From Bacillota bacterium (GTDB taxonomy: Bacteria; Bacillota; Clostridia; Oscillospirales; Oscillospiraceae): DNA of 63,599 bases. The stretch lies in the NCBI GenBank assembly GCA_023459875.1, contig JAEWRY010000034.1, positions 1 to 63,599 on the forward strand, read 5' to 3'. The position numbers were made by a program, and so were the translations under genes. Shown piece after piece: positions 1-8,356 of the stretch. Position 1 is the stretch's first letter. The number at the start of each line of letters is the position of its first letter. The notes under the pieces were generated by a model, which saw nothing but the letters and a program-made list of their open reading frames with translations, did no database searches and had not been told where the DNA came from.

Positions 1-131
1 GCGCCAAGCGGGAAGCGACTTCCCGCTTGGCGCTTCTATTTTACCTTTTGCGGATTTCGGTCACGGGACGCAACGCAAAATCCGCAAAGCTTTTCGCAGG
101 CGGCGAAAAGGACGAAGGATTTTTTCAGTAA
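1..131 (-). repeat. R1 hairpin repeat, copy A (cut by window edge)
   Basis: Reverse-oriented copy of the R1 intergenic repeat. Bases 1-33 form a perfect 15-bp stem (GCGCCAAGCGGGAAG with its complement). Next come the GCGGATTT/AAATCCGC stem and the CTTTTCGC/GCGAAAAG stem shared with the other copies. The rest of the element, with the GCGGCTC and TGTCGAAAAA modules, would lie before base 1. It sits downstream of galE. Confidence 0.8.
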
Positions 132-133
132 CC

Positions 134-174
134 AGCCCCCATGAGGATATCTCATGGGGGCTGCGTATTTTTTT
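134..174 (+). terminator. Strong hairpin with T-run
   Basis: A 12-bp perfect stem (AGCCCCCATGAG / CTCATGGGGGCT, 5-base loop) is followed on the plus strand by a T-rich run. The T-run suits termination of a plus-strand transcript entering from the left. The same stem could also end the minus-strand galE message, but the minus side lacks an immediate U-run. Confidence 0.6.
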
Positions 175-181
175 AGGAGCT

Positions 182-1168
182 TTATTTGGCGTAGCCGTCC
201 GGATGGGCGGTATGCCAGTTCCAGGCGGAGGCGATGATGTCGTCCAGACGGGTGTATTTCGGTTTCCAGCCCAGAATCTCCATGGCCTTTTTGCTGGAGG
301 CGACCAGAACGGCGGGATCGCCGGGCCGTCTGTCTTCTTCCACGACAGGGATAGGCGCGCGGGTGACGCGCCGCGCGGCCTCGATGATCTCCCGGTTGGA
401 AAAGCCCTTGCCGTTACCCAGGTTGAAGGCGGCGGAGGGGTTCCCGGCTTTGAGGTAGTCCAGGGCCAGGAAGTGCGCGTCCACCAGGTCCTCCACATGG
501 ATATAGTCCCGGATGCAGGTGCCGTCGGGCGTGGGATAGTCGGTACCGTACAGGGAGAGGGCCGGGCGTTTGCCACGCGCCGCCTCCAGCACCAGGGGAA
601 TCAGGTGGCTTTCGGGCCGGTGGTCCTCCCCCAGGGAGCCGTCGGACCGCGCGCCCGCCACGTTGAAGTAGCGCAGGGCGCAGTATTTGAGCCCGTGGGC
701 CCCGCCGCACCAGCGTAGCATTTTTTCCACGATCAGCTTGCTCTCCCCATAGGGATTGGAGGGGTTTTTCGGGTGGGTCTCGTTAATGGGGGTGTACTCC
801 GGCTCGCCGTAAGTGGCGGCGGTGGAGGAGAAGACCAGGTAGGGAACCTGATATGCGATCATGGCCTCCATGAGGGTGAGCGCGCCGCCGACGTTGTTGC
901 GGAAATATGCCTCCGGTATTTTCATGCTCTCACCCACCAGGGAAAAAGCCGCAAAATGGATGACAGCCTCGATCCTGTTCTCGGTAAAAATCCTGTCAAG
1001 AAAGGGGCGGTCCGCAACGGAACCCTCATAGAATTTTCCTCCCTTGAGGGCATCCTTGTGCCCCTTCGAGAGATTGTCCGCCACCACCACGTCTTCGCCC
1101 CGCTCCACAAGGGCGGCCACGCAGTGGCTGCCGATGTATCCCGCTCCTCCGGTAACCAGAATCCCCAT
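182..1168 (-). CDS. galE: UDP-glucose 4-epimerase
   Basis: Interconverts UDP-glucose and UDP-galactose in the cytosol (Leloir pathway; sugar donors for wall and surface glycans). The 328-residue length is normal for the family. The NAD-binding GGAGYIG motif is at residues 7-13 and the catalytic Tyr-x-x-x-Lys pair is Y140/K144, preceded by the FSSTAATYG segment. GGAGG lies 7 bases before the ATG, which fixes the start. The gene is monocistronic as far as visible: hairpins lie downstream and the next gene on the same strand starts at 2109 with its own promoter. No other galactose genes are nearby, so a role in surface polysaccharide supply is as likely as galactose catabolism. Confidence 0.95.
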   Translation of the reverse strand: MGILVTGGAGYIGSHCVAALVERGEDVVVADNLSKGHKDALKGGKFYEGSVADRPFLDRIFTENRIEAVIHFAAFSLVGESMKIPEAYFRNNVGGALTLMEAMIAYQVPYLVFSSTAATYGEPEYTPINETHPKNPSNPYGESKLIVEKMLRWCGGAHGLKYCALRYFNVAGARSDGSLGEDHRPESHLIPLVLEAARGKRPALSLYGTDYPTPDGTCIRDYIHVEDLVDAHFLALDYLKAGNPSAAFNLGNGKGFSNREIIEAARRVTRAPIPVVEEDRRPGDPAVLVASSKKAMEILGWKPKYTRLDDIIASAWNWHTAHPDGYAK

Positions 1169-1209
1169 AAAGACGCCTCCTAAAATAATATTGCCAAAAC
1201 AAACTGACT

Positions 1210-2109
1210 CTAATACAAGGAACCGAGGAACTCGCCCACGTGGTCCATGGCCTCGCCGGCCTTTTTCATGGGGAACATCTGGAAGACGTGCCAGAGACCG
1301 CTCCAGATCTCCAGCCGGCAGGGGGCTCCGTGGGAAATCATACGGTTGCGGAGTCGCTCGGCATCCGAACGAAGGATTTCATTTTCGCCCGCCTGGATGA
1401 GGGTGGGCGGAAAGTCGCGGAAATCTCCGAACAGGGGAGAGAGCAGAGGACTGGTATAGTCGGCGCCCGGCGCGTACACATTTCTGACCGCTTTGACATA
1501 GTCGGGCGTGAGAATGGGGTCCGCGGGGGCGATACTTCTGAAAGTCGGTCCGCAGCAGGTCATGTCCGTCCAGGGGGAAAATAAAACGATCGCCCCCGGC
1601 ATCTGCCGTTTCATCTGCCGAAGTTTAAAGACCAGCACCAGCGCCAGGTTGCCGCCCGCCGAATCCCCGGCCAGAACGATATCCCGTGCGCCATACCCCT
1701 GGTACATGAGGGAATCCCACGCCTTCATGGCGTCCTCCAGGGCGGCGGGGTAAGGATGCTCCGGAGCGATCCGGTACTCGAAGGACAGGACGCTTCGGCC
1801 AGAAGCACCGGCCAGTTTTGCGCTTAAAATGCGGGAATAGCTCAAATTGCCGCTGGTGTACCCGCCGCCGTGGCAGTAGAGAACTACCCGCCGACGTTCA
1901 TAGCAGCGCTCCGGGCATGTCCAGCTGGCGGGCATGCCGGCGAGGGAAAAGGGCTTCCATTCCATGCCCAGCATGGGGGCGACAAGCCTGCCCAGAAGCT
2001 TTTGGCCCCGCCGCTGGCGCTCCAGATCCTCGGGGGTCATGGACTCGGGCGACATGGCGCTGTGGGCTGCCCGCAGGGCGGTGATAATACGCTGGGTTCT
2101 CAGATCCAT
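1210..2109 (-). CDS. Alpha/beta hydrolase, hormone-sensitive-lipase-like esterase
   Basis: A 299-residue serine hydrolase of the HSL/acetyl-esterase type, probably cytosolic because no signal peptide is seen. The oxyanion motif HGGG is at residues 80-83 and the nucleophile elbow GDSAGG at 148-153, with Ser150. The acid probably lies in the ENEILRSDAE segment and the His in GLWHVF near the C-terminus. The substrate cannot be told from sequence; short acyl esters are usual for the family. GGGAGG lies 11 bases before the ATG. Its promoter overlaps the divergent ddl promoter. Related esterases are sometimes found near the acyltransferase family seen at 17046, but here they are 15 kb apart. Confidence 0.85.
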   Translation of the reverse strand: MDLRTQRIITALRAAHSAMSPESMTPEDLERQRRGQKLLGRLVAPMLGMEWKPFSLAGMPASWTCPERCYERRRVVLYCHGGGYTSGNLSYSRILSAKLAGASGRSVLSFEYRIAPEHPYPAALEDAMKAWDSLMYQGYGARDIVLAGDSAGGNLALVLVFKLRQMKRQMPGAIVLFSPWTDMTCCGPTFRSIAPADPILTPDYVKAVRNVYAPGADYTSPLLSPLFGDFRDFPPTLIQAGENEILRSDAERLRNRMISHGAPCRLEIWSGLWHVFQMFPMKKAGEAMDHVGEFLGSLY

Positions 2110-2142
2110 GAATGGCGCGCCCTCCCAAAATGCAGATATAGT

Positions 2143-2172
2143 ATTATATCACGCGGATACGCCAACTTTCAA
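2143..2172 (-). promoter_or_regulatory. Sigma-A-type promoter of the esterase
   Basis: Read on the minus strand: TTGAAA (2172-2167), 18-base spacer, TATAAT (2148-2143). It lies back to back with the ddl promoter, their -35 boxes one base apart. Confidence 0.65.
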
Positions 2173-2173
2173 G

Positions 2174-2202
2174 TTGAGTTTCAACGCCAATTGTGCTATA
2201 AT
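2174..2202 (+). promoter_or_regulatory. Sigma-A-type promoter of ddl-murF
   Basis: TTGAGT (2174-2179), a 17-base spacer and a perfect TATAAT (2197-2202), about 40 bases before the ddl start. Divergent from the esterase promoter. Confidence 0.75.
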
Positions 2203-2240
2203 ACTTTCATTGCGCGTAATTATATGTTGAGGTGTTTGGA

Positions 2241-3284
2241 ATGAAAATCGTAGTCTTGGCGGGCGGCCTTTCCCCCGAGCGCAACGTTTCCCTCTCCACC
2301 GGCACGGTGGTGTGCGAAGCGCTGCGGAATAACGGCCACCGCGCTGCGCTCATCGATATGTTTTTCGGCTCGGAGGGGATGGATGGTCCCCTGGAGTCCC
2401 TGTTCGACAAGCCCTTTTCTCCCGAGATGAAAAAGGTGAACCGCGAAGCCCCCGACCTTGCCCGGGTAAAAGCTTCCCGCAGGAGTAAAGACCCCGGGGT
2501 GTTCGGCCCCGGCGTTCTCGAGCTGTGCCGGATGGCCGACGTGGTCTTCATGGCCCTGCACGGCGCCAGCGGGGAGGACGGCCGCGTGCAGGCCGCGTTC
2601 GATCTTCTGGGCATTCCCTATACCGGCTCCGGTTATCTGGGCAGCGCCCTTGCCATGAACAAGCACCTTACCAAAGAGCTAGCCGCCGCCGCGGGCATCC
2701 TGACCCCCAGCTGGAACTGCGCCGCCTATACCGCCGGGGACGTTTCGCGCCTTACGGCGGAAACCGTTCTGCCCTGCGTGGTGAAGCCCATTGACAACGG
2801 CTCCTCCATCGGAGTCTATATCGTACATGACAAGGAAGCCCTCGCCGAGGCCCTGAAGGCCAGCCTGACTCTTGGAGGCCGGGTGATCATCGAGCAATAT
2901 ATCAAGGGCCGGGAGATCCAGGTGGGCGTTCTGGAGGACCGGGCTCTGCCCTCCATCGAGATTATCCCCAAGCACGGCTTCTACGATTATGAAAACAAAT
3001 ATCAGCCCGGCGCCGCTCTGGAAATCTGCCCTTCCCCGATTGACCCGGAAATTGAGGCGAAGGTGGGCGCGGCTGCACTCGCCGTTCACAGGCTTCTTGG
3101 CCTGAAGGTCTATTCCCGCACCGATTTTATCCTCACCGAAGACGGTAAGCCCTACTTCCTGGAAATCAACACCCTGCCGGGCATGACGCCCACCAGCCTC
3201 CTGCCCCAGGAGGCTGCCGCCGTTGGCATCAACTATCCCACCCTCTGCGAGCGCATCATTGCCGCGTCGTTGAAGGGAGAGTAA
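2241..3284 (+). CDS. ddl: D-alanine--D-alanine ligase
   Basis: ATP-grasp ligase that joins two D-alanines for the peptidoglycan pentapeptide. About 347 residues from the ATG at 2241. A GTG at 2232 is in frame, but GAGGTG sits about 6 bases before the ATG, so 2241 is preferred. The N-terminus has the Ddl signature VVLAGGLSPERNVSLSTG. The ATP-grasp core contains VVKPIDNGSSIGV. The C-terminal metal site appears as RTDFI and FLEINTLPGMTPTS. The next gene, murF, starts 6 bases after the stop; MurF uses the D-Ala-D-Ala product, so the pair is an operon of consecutive steps. Confidence 0.95.
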   Translation: MKIVVLAGGLSPERNVSLSTGTVVCEALRNNGHRAALIDMFFGSEGMDGPLESLFDKPFSPEMKKVNREAPDLARVKASRRSKDPGVFGPGVLELCRMADVVFMALHGASGEDGRVQAAFDLLGIPYTGSGYLGSALAMNKHLTKELAAAAGILTPSWNCAAYTAGDVSRLTAETVLPCVVKPIDNGSSIGVYIVHDKEALAEALKASLTLGGRVIIEQYIKGREIQVGVLEDRALPSIEIIPKHGFYDYENKYQPGAALEICPSPIDPEIEAKVGAAALAVHRLLGLKVYSRTDFILTEDGKPYFLEINTLPGMTPTSLLPQEAAAVGINYPTLCERIIAASLKGE

Positions 3285-3290
3285 TTCAGA

Positions 3291-4682
3291 ATGGAACCCA
3301 TATCGATCCGGGAAATTTTAGAAGCCGTTGGCGGTTCGCTTTTGGGTGAATGCAGGGACCCGGACAAGCAGGTCTCCGAGGTATTTACCGACAGCCGCAA
3401 TCCGCTCCCCGAAGCCCTCTTTATCCCCCTCATGGGAGAGAGGTTCGACGGCCATGCCTTTATCGCCGATGCCCTGCGCGCCGGGGCCGCAGGCTGCTTT
3501 ACCGTGCGCGAGCGGGAGAGCTACCTCCCGGATAAGTTCTATATCAAGGTGCCCAATACCCAGAAAGCCCTCCGGGATCTGGCCCGTTACTACCGGCGAA
3601 AATTCCCCATCCCCTGCGTGGGAATCACCGGCAGCGTGGGGAAAACCACCACCAAGGACATGGTGGCCTCAGTGCTGTCGGAGCGGTTCAAGGTCCTTAA
3701 AACCGAGGGCAACTTTAATAACGAAGTGGGCTTGCCCCTTACCCTTTTACGTCTGGACGCAAGCTGCCAGGTCATGGTGCTGGAGATGGGCATGAACCAC
3801 TTTGGCGAGATCGAGTATTTAAGCGCCATCGCCGAGCCCGACGTGGCGGTCATCACAAACATCGGGGATTCCCACATTGAGTTTCTCGGCAGCCGGGAGA
3901 ATATTCTGAAGGCAAAGTGCGAGATTTTCTCCCACATGAAAGAGAGCGGGTTCGTGGTGCTGAACGGTGACGACATTCTTCTCCGTTCCCTGCGGGGTAA
4001 GCTGCCCTTCGTGAAGGTCTACTGCGGAACGGCGGAGGGCCTGGATTACCGGGCAAGCGGGGTAAAGAGCGACGGCGAGCACCGGATGACCTGCCGGATT
4101 GAAACCCCCAAATGTGCCTTTACCGCCGAAATTTCCGCCCTGGGCGAGCATATGGTCTATCCCGCCCTCATTGCCACCGCGGTGGCCGAGCACTTCGGAA
4201 TGACCGGGGAAGAGATTGCCTCGGGCATTCTCCGCTTCGCCCCCACGAAAATGCGGATGAACATCATAAACAGGGCGGAGGACATCACCATATTAAACGA
4301 CACCTACAACGCCAACCCCCAGTCCATGCGGGCGGCGGTGGAGGTGCTGGCGAGCGCCAAGGGGACGGTCAAAATTGCCGTCCTGGGCGATATGCTGGAG
4401 CTGGGCCCCCTTGCCCCCGCCCTCCACGAGGGCGTGGGCGAGTATCTGGGTAAGGCGGGCATCGATTGCCTGGTGGCCGTGGGCGATCTGGCGCGGCACA
4501 TCTACGACGCGGCCTTTAAGGCCCTAGTGCCCACGGTTTACTACTGCAAAACGAAAGAGGAGGCCCTCGGAGTCCTGGCGGAGCTTGTGAAGCCCGGCGC
4601 CACGGTTCTGGTCAAGGCCTCCCGCGCCATGCATTTTGAAAGCTTCGTGGATTATCTCAAGACGATCACGAAGGAACCCTAG
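3291..4682 (+). CDS. murF: UDP-MurNAc-tripeptide--D-alanyl-D-alanine ligase
   Basis: Adds the D-Ala-D-Ala dipeptide to UDP-MurNAc-tripeptide, the last cytosolic step of the peptidoglycan monomer. At 463 residues it is full length. The Mur-ligase P-loop GSVGKTTT is at residues 114-121, followed by TEGNFNNEVGLP, and the central domain has EMGMNHFGEIEYLS. The C-terminal domain carries NDTYNANPQSM, typical of MurF. It follows ddl by 6 bases and probably shares its promoter. It ends 2 bases before the convergent mtnA stop. Confidence 0.96.
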   Translation: MEPISIREILEAVGGSLLGECRDPDKQVSEVFTDSRNPLPEALFIPLMGERFDGHAFIADALRAGAAGCFTVRERESYLPDKFYIKVPNTQKALRDLARYYRRKFPIPCVGITGSVGKTTTKDMVASVLSERFKVLKTEGNFNNEVGLPLTLLRLDASCQVMVLEMGMNHFGEIEYLSAIAEPDVAVITNIGDSHIEFLGSRENILKAKCEIFSHMKESGFVVLNGDDILLRSLRGKLPFVKVYCGTAEGLDYRASGVKSDGEHRMTCRIETPKCAFTAEISALGEHMVYPALIATAVAEHFGMTGEEIASGILRFAPTKMRMNIINRAEDITILNDTYNANPQSMRAAVEVLASAKGTVKIAVLGDMLELGPLAPALHEGVGEYLGKAGIDCLVAVGDLARHIYDAAFKALVPTVYYCKTKEEALGVLAELVKPGATVLVKASRAMHFESFVDYLKTITKEP

Positions 4683-4684
4683 CG

Positions 4685-5743
4685 TTACTCCGGTTTTGCG
4701 CAGGAAGAGGCCTCCCCGCCGAAGAGCTGCGCTAAACGCTCGTCGAAGGGGGGATAGATGACTCCCTTTTCGGTGATGATCCCCGTGAGCAGTTGGTTGG
4801 GGGTCACGTCGAAGGCGGGATTCCACGCCTTAATCCCTTCCGGAGCCGTGCGGACGCCTGCGAAATGGGTGACCTCCTCCGGGTCCCTCTCCTCGATGAC
4901 GATGTCCTTTCCGCTTCCGATGGTCATGTCGATGGTTGAGGTAGGCAGTACCGTGTAGAAGGGGACGCCGTGGTAATAGGCGGAAACGGCCAGGCCGTAG
5001 GTGCCGATTTTGTTGGCGAAGTCGCCGTTCGACGCCATGCGGTCGCAGCCCACCAGGACGATATCCACCTTATATTGGCTCATTAATGCGGCAGCCATGC
5101 TGTCGGTGCAGAGGGTGACCGGAATCTTGTCCGCCGCCAGCTCAAAGGCGGTGAGCCTCGCGCCCTGCAGAAGGGGCCGGGTCTCGTCGGCGTAGACCAT
5201 CTCTACCTTGCCCCTTCGGTTTGCCACCCGGATGACGCCCAGTGCGGTTCCGAATCCGCCGGTGGCCAGCGCCCCCGCGTTGCAGTGGGTGAGGATGCGG
5301 GCCCCCTCCGGCACCACCTCGGCCCCGAACCGGCCTATGGCGCGGTTCGCCACCACGTCCTTGCGGTGGATGGTGACGGCCTGGGCGAGCAGAGCGGTGA
5401 GCAGCTCCTCCGAGCCCTCGTATTTTTTTAACTGCTCCTCCATCTGGTCCAGCGCCCAGAAGAGGTTCACGGCGGTGGGGCGGCTCGCGGCGAGAAGCGC
5501 CTTGGCCTCGGCCATCTTTTCTTTGAAATCCGGCCTGCCGGAATACTCCATGGCGGCCAGGCAATAGGCGTAACCGGCGGCCACGCCGATGGCGGGCGCG
5601 CCGCGCACCGTGAGCGTTTTGATGGCCTCGGCTACCAGCCGGTAATCGGTGTAGTCGTTCCAGACCTCTTCCAGAGGCAGCTTTGTCTGATCCAGGAGAG
5701 AAAGGGCGTCGCCCTTCCAGAGAAGTGCTTCCATGCATTCCAC
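4685..5743 (-). CDS. mtnA: S-methyl-5-thioribose-1-phosphate isomerase (eIF2B-like)
   Basis: Converts methylthioribose-1-phosphate to methylthioribulose-1-phosphate in methionine salvage. The 352-residue length fits. The N-terminal RGAPAIGVAAGYA, the CNAGALATGGFGTALG segment with the conserved active-site Cys, and GCDRMASNGDFANKIGTYGLA with the catalytic Asp are all present. AAAGG lies 7 bases before the ATG at 5743. No mtnK, mtnB, mtnC or mtnD is nearby. Known alternatives for a lone MtnA-type protein are a salvage shunt or ribose-1,5-bisphosphate isomerase activity; the sequence alone does not settle this. Confidence 0.9.
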   Translation of the reverse strand: MECMEALLWKGDALSLLDQTKLPLEEVWNDYTDYRLVAEAIKTLTVRGAPAIGVAAGYAYCLAAMEYSGRPDFKEKMAEAKALLAASRPTAVNLFWALDQMEEQLKKYEGSEELLTALLAQAVTIHRKDVVANRAIGRFGAEVVPEGARILTHCNAGALATGGFGTALGVIRVANRRGKVEMVYADETRPLLQGARLTAFELAADKIPVTLCTDSMAAALMSQYKVDIVLVGCDRMASNGDFANKIGTYGLAVSAYYHGVPFYTVLPTSTIDMTIGSGKDIVIEERDPEEVTHFAGVRTAPEGIKAWNPAFDVTPNQLLTGIITEKGVIYPPFDERLAQLFGGEASSCAKPE

Positions 5744-5829
5744 AGCCTTTCGTACCAGAAATCCGGGGGTTTATTTTCGTTTAAATTTACAAACATTATA
5801 ACACAATTATTTTTGGAGTAAATCATTTC

Positions 5830-7725
5830 ATGATAGACATATCCGTATCCGGCGTCACCAAGGAATTTGAGGTGGGCAACAAAATACTGTGCGGCCTGAC
5901 CTTCCAGGTGGACGAAGGGGAGCGGGTGGGCCTGCTGGGCAAAAACGGGGCGGGTAAAACCACCCTGTTCCGTATGCTGACACACGAGTTGGAACCCGAC
6001 GAGGGCGAAATCTCGATCGCCGACAAAAGGCTGGGCCTCATCTCCCAGATTCCCGTCTATCCCGGGGGCTATACCGTGCGGGACGTGCTGGAGACCGCCT
6101 TTCTGCGCCTGCGGGAGATGGAGCGGGAGCTTGGGGAAATCGAAGGCAGGCTCTCCCGCGCCTCCTCCCCCGCCGACCTGCGCCGCTACGACGCCCTTAC
6201 CGCCGCCTTTGAGGCGGGCGGGGGATACGATACCGCCACCCGGCTCGGAAAGGTGTGCAACGGCCTCGTGATTCCCGAGGCGATGCGTGCTCAGCTCTTT
6301 TCCAGCCTCTCCGGCGGGGAGAAGACAAGGGTCAATCTAGCAAGGCTTATTTTGGAGGACACCGACATCCTCCTGCTGGACGAGCCCACCAACCACCTGG
6401 ACCTTAACGCCACCGAGTGGCTGGAGGAATATCTCTCCCGATACAAGGGGACGGTGCTGTGCATCTCCCACGACCGCTGGTTCCTGGACCGGGTGGTCTC
6501 CCGCATTGTGGAGATCGTGGACGGCAAGGCGGAATTCTACTCGGGAAATTATAGCGTCTATATGGCGGAGAAGGAAAAGCGGTATCTGGAAAAGCTACGC
6601 CAGTACGAAAAGGAGCAATCGAAGATCGCCCAGCTCTCGGCAGCCGCGGACAAGCTCCATTTGTGGGCCTTCATGGGCAACGATGCCCTGCACAAGCGGG
6701 CCTTCTCCATTGAAAAGCGCATGGAGCGCCTGCGCACCACCGACCGGCCCAAGCAGGAGCGGGCTCTTACCGCGCGCTTCGGCGAGCGGGATTTCTTCGG
6801 CGACGAGATGCTGCTGGTAAAGGAGCTTTCCAAGAGCTTCGAGGGGAAAAAACTGTTTGAAGGGGTTTCCCTGCGCATGGACGGGGGGGAGCGGGTCGCC
6901 CTCCTGGGCGACAACGGGACGGGCAAATCCACCTTCCTCAAAATCATCGTGGGAGAGGAACTGCCCGACGGAGGCAAGTTCACCCTAGGCCCCACGGTGA
7001 AATTTGGCTACCTTCCCCAGGTGGTTTATTTTTCCCATCCCCAGCGCACCCTGCTCGACACCATGCTCTATGAGCAGAACTGCTCTACCCAGGAAGCCCG
7101 TGACCGGCTCGCCGCCTTCCACTTCCGGGGGGAGGACGTGTTCAAACCGGTATCCGCCCTGTCGGGCGGCGAGCAGAGCCGCCTGAGGCTTTGCATGCTG
7201 ATGGCGAGCAAAATTAACCTCCTCCTTCTGGACGAACCCACGAACCATCTGGATTTAAAGTCCCGGGAGTGGATCGAGACCGCCCTGGACGAATACGAGG
7301 GGGCCCTGCTCTTCGTCTCCCACGACCGGTATTTTATCGACCGGTTCGCCACCCGTGTCTGGACGTTGGAGAAAGGTATGATCGGCGATTTTCCGGGGGA
7401 CTTCCGGGCCTATCAGGCTTCCAGCCAGCGTACCGCAGCCGTGCCCGCACCACAGAAAGAAAAGCCTGTGCCCAAAGAAGCAAAGCCGAAAAGGACCGGT
7501 GGAATCAAACAGCTTGAGAAGGAGACCGCCGCCGCCGAACGTGAGGTTGCGAAAGCTGAGGAGCGGATGTACGAACTGACTCTGGAGATCGAGGCGGCTT
7601 CCACCAATTACCTGACGCTCCAGGAGCTTTACGAGAAGCGGACGGCGTTGGAGGACGAGATTCTCGGCCTCTACGCCAAGTGGGAACGGCTGGCTGTGGA
7701 ATTACAGGAGGAGAGCGGAGGATGA
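5830..7725 (+). CDS. ABC-F family ATPase (ribosome-associated type)
   Basis: Soluble tandem ABC protein of 631 residues with no membrane segments. The first Walker A, GKNGAGKT, is at residues 37-44; the second, GDNGTGKS, is near 360. Signature motifs SLSGGEKTRVNLA and ALSGGEQSRLRL and two LLLDEPTNHLDL Walker B boxes are intact. A charged linker between the ABC domains (around 245-300) fits the P-site tRNA interaction motif of ABC-F proteins, and a coiled-coil C-terminal domain occupies about 550-625. ABC-F factors act on stalled or antibiotic-bound ribosomes; which subfamily this belongs to is not clear. GGAG lies before the ATG. It shares an ATGA overlap with the next gene. Confidence 0.92.
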   Translation: MIDISVSGVTKEFEVGNKILCGLTFQVDEGERVGLLGKNGAGKTTLFRMLTHELEPDEGEISIADKRLGLISQIPVYPGGYTVRDVLETAFLRLREMERELGEIEGRLSRASSPADLRRYDALTAAFEAGGGYDTATRLGKVCNGLVIPEAMRAQLFSSLSGGEKTRVNLARLILEDTDILLLDEPTNHLDLNATEWLEEYLSRYKGTVLCISHDRWFLDRVVSRIVEIVDGKAEFYSGNYSVYMAEKEKRYLEKLRQYEKEQSKIAQLSAAADKLHLWAFMGNDALHKRAFSIEKRMERLRTTDRPKQERALTARFGERDFFGDEMLLVKELSKSFEGKKLFEGVSLRMDGGERVALLGDNGTGKSTFLKIIVGEELPDGGKFTLGPTVKFGYLPQVVYFSHPQRTLLDTMLYEQNCSTQEARDRLAAFHFRGEDVFKPVSALSGGEQSRLRLCMLMASKINLLLLDEPTNHLDLKSREWIETALDEYEGALLFVSHDRYFIDRFATRVWTLEKGMIGDFPGDFRAYQASSQRTAAVPAPQKEKPVPKEAKPKRTGGIKQLEKETAAAEREVAKAEERMYELTLEIEAASTNYLTLQELYEKRTALEDEILGLYAKWERLAVELQEESGG

Positions 7726-8333
7726 AACCTTATAGACATTATAAAGGAAAACGAAATATCTTCATCCGCACGGTGCTCATCCTCCTGGCCATTGCAGCGG
7801 CCCTGTTCCTTCTGCTGGAGGGCCTCGTTCTGGCGGGGAGCCGCTCGGAGGTCCGCGGGCAGCCCCAGGTGATGGTGATCCTGGGTGCCCAGGTGAAGAG
7901 CTGGGGGCCTTCCGTCCTATTGCAGGACCGGCTGGACACCGCCCTTTCTTATCTGAAGGAGCACCCGGACATGACGGTGGTGGTCACCGGCGCCCAGGGT
8001 GCCGACGAGCCAACCACGGAGGCAAAATGCATGTACGACTATCTGACGGCCCGGGGTGTGGACAGCGAAAAAATTCTGATGGAAGAGGCGTCCCACAATA
8101 CCAGCCAGAACCTGAAAAACACCAAGGCTCTGATCGAAGAAAAAGGGATGGATACGGCGGATAATATCCTCGTGGTCTCCAACGGCTATCATCTTACCCG
8201 GGTGCGGATGCTCGCTCATAGATACGACATGGACATCTCCACCCTGGCGGCCCCGTCGAGCCATATCCCCTCCCGCATCACCGGCACAGTGCGGGAGTCC
8301 GCCGCCTTGCTCAAATCATTTGTACTGGACTAA
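7722..8333 (+). CDS. YdcF/SanA-like DUF218 membrane protein
   Basis: A 203-residue protein with one N-terminal membrane segment (about residues 15-36) followed by a DUF218 domain. The domain opens with VMVILGAQV and contains VVVTGAQGADEPTTEA, EEASHNTSQNLKNT and VVSNGYHLTR, the usual conserved blocks. The ATG at 7722 overlaps the ABC-F stop (ATGA) and is preceded by GGAGAGCGGAG, so translational coupling is likely. The DUF218 domain probably faces the outside. SanA/YdcF relatives are linked to envelope integrity, but no reaction is firmly assigned. Confidence 0.88.
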   Translation: MKPYRHYKGKRNIFIRTVLILLAIAAALFLLLEGLVLAGSRSEVRGQPQVMVILGAQVKSWGPSVLLQDRLDTALSYLKEHPDMTVVVTGAQGADEPTTEAKCMYDYLTARGVDSEKILMEEASHNTSQNLKNTKALIEEKGMDTADNILVVSNGYHLTRVRMLAHRYDMDISTLAAPSSHIPSRITGTVRESAALLKSFVLD

Positions 8334-8356
8334 TAACCATATCGTGAGGATACTTT

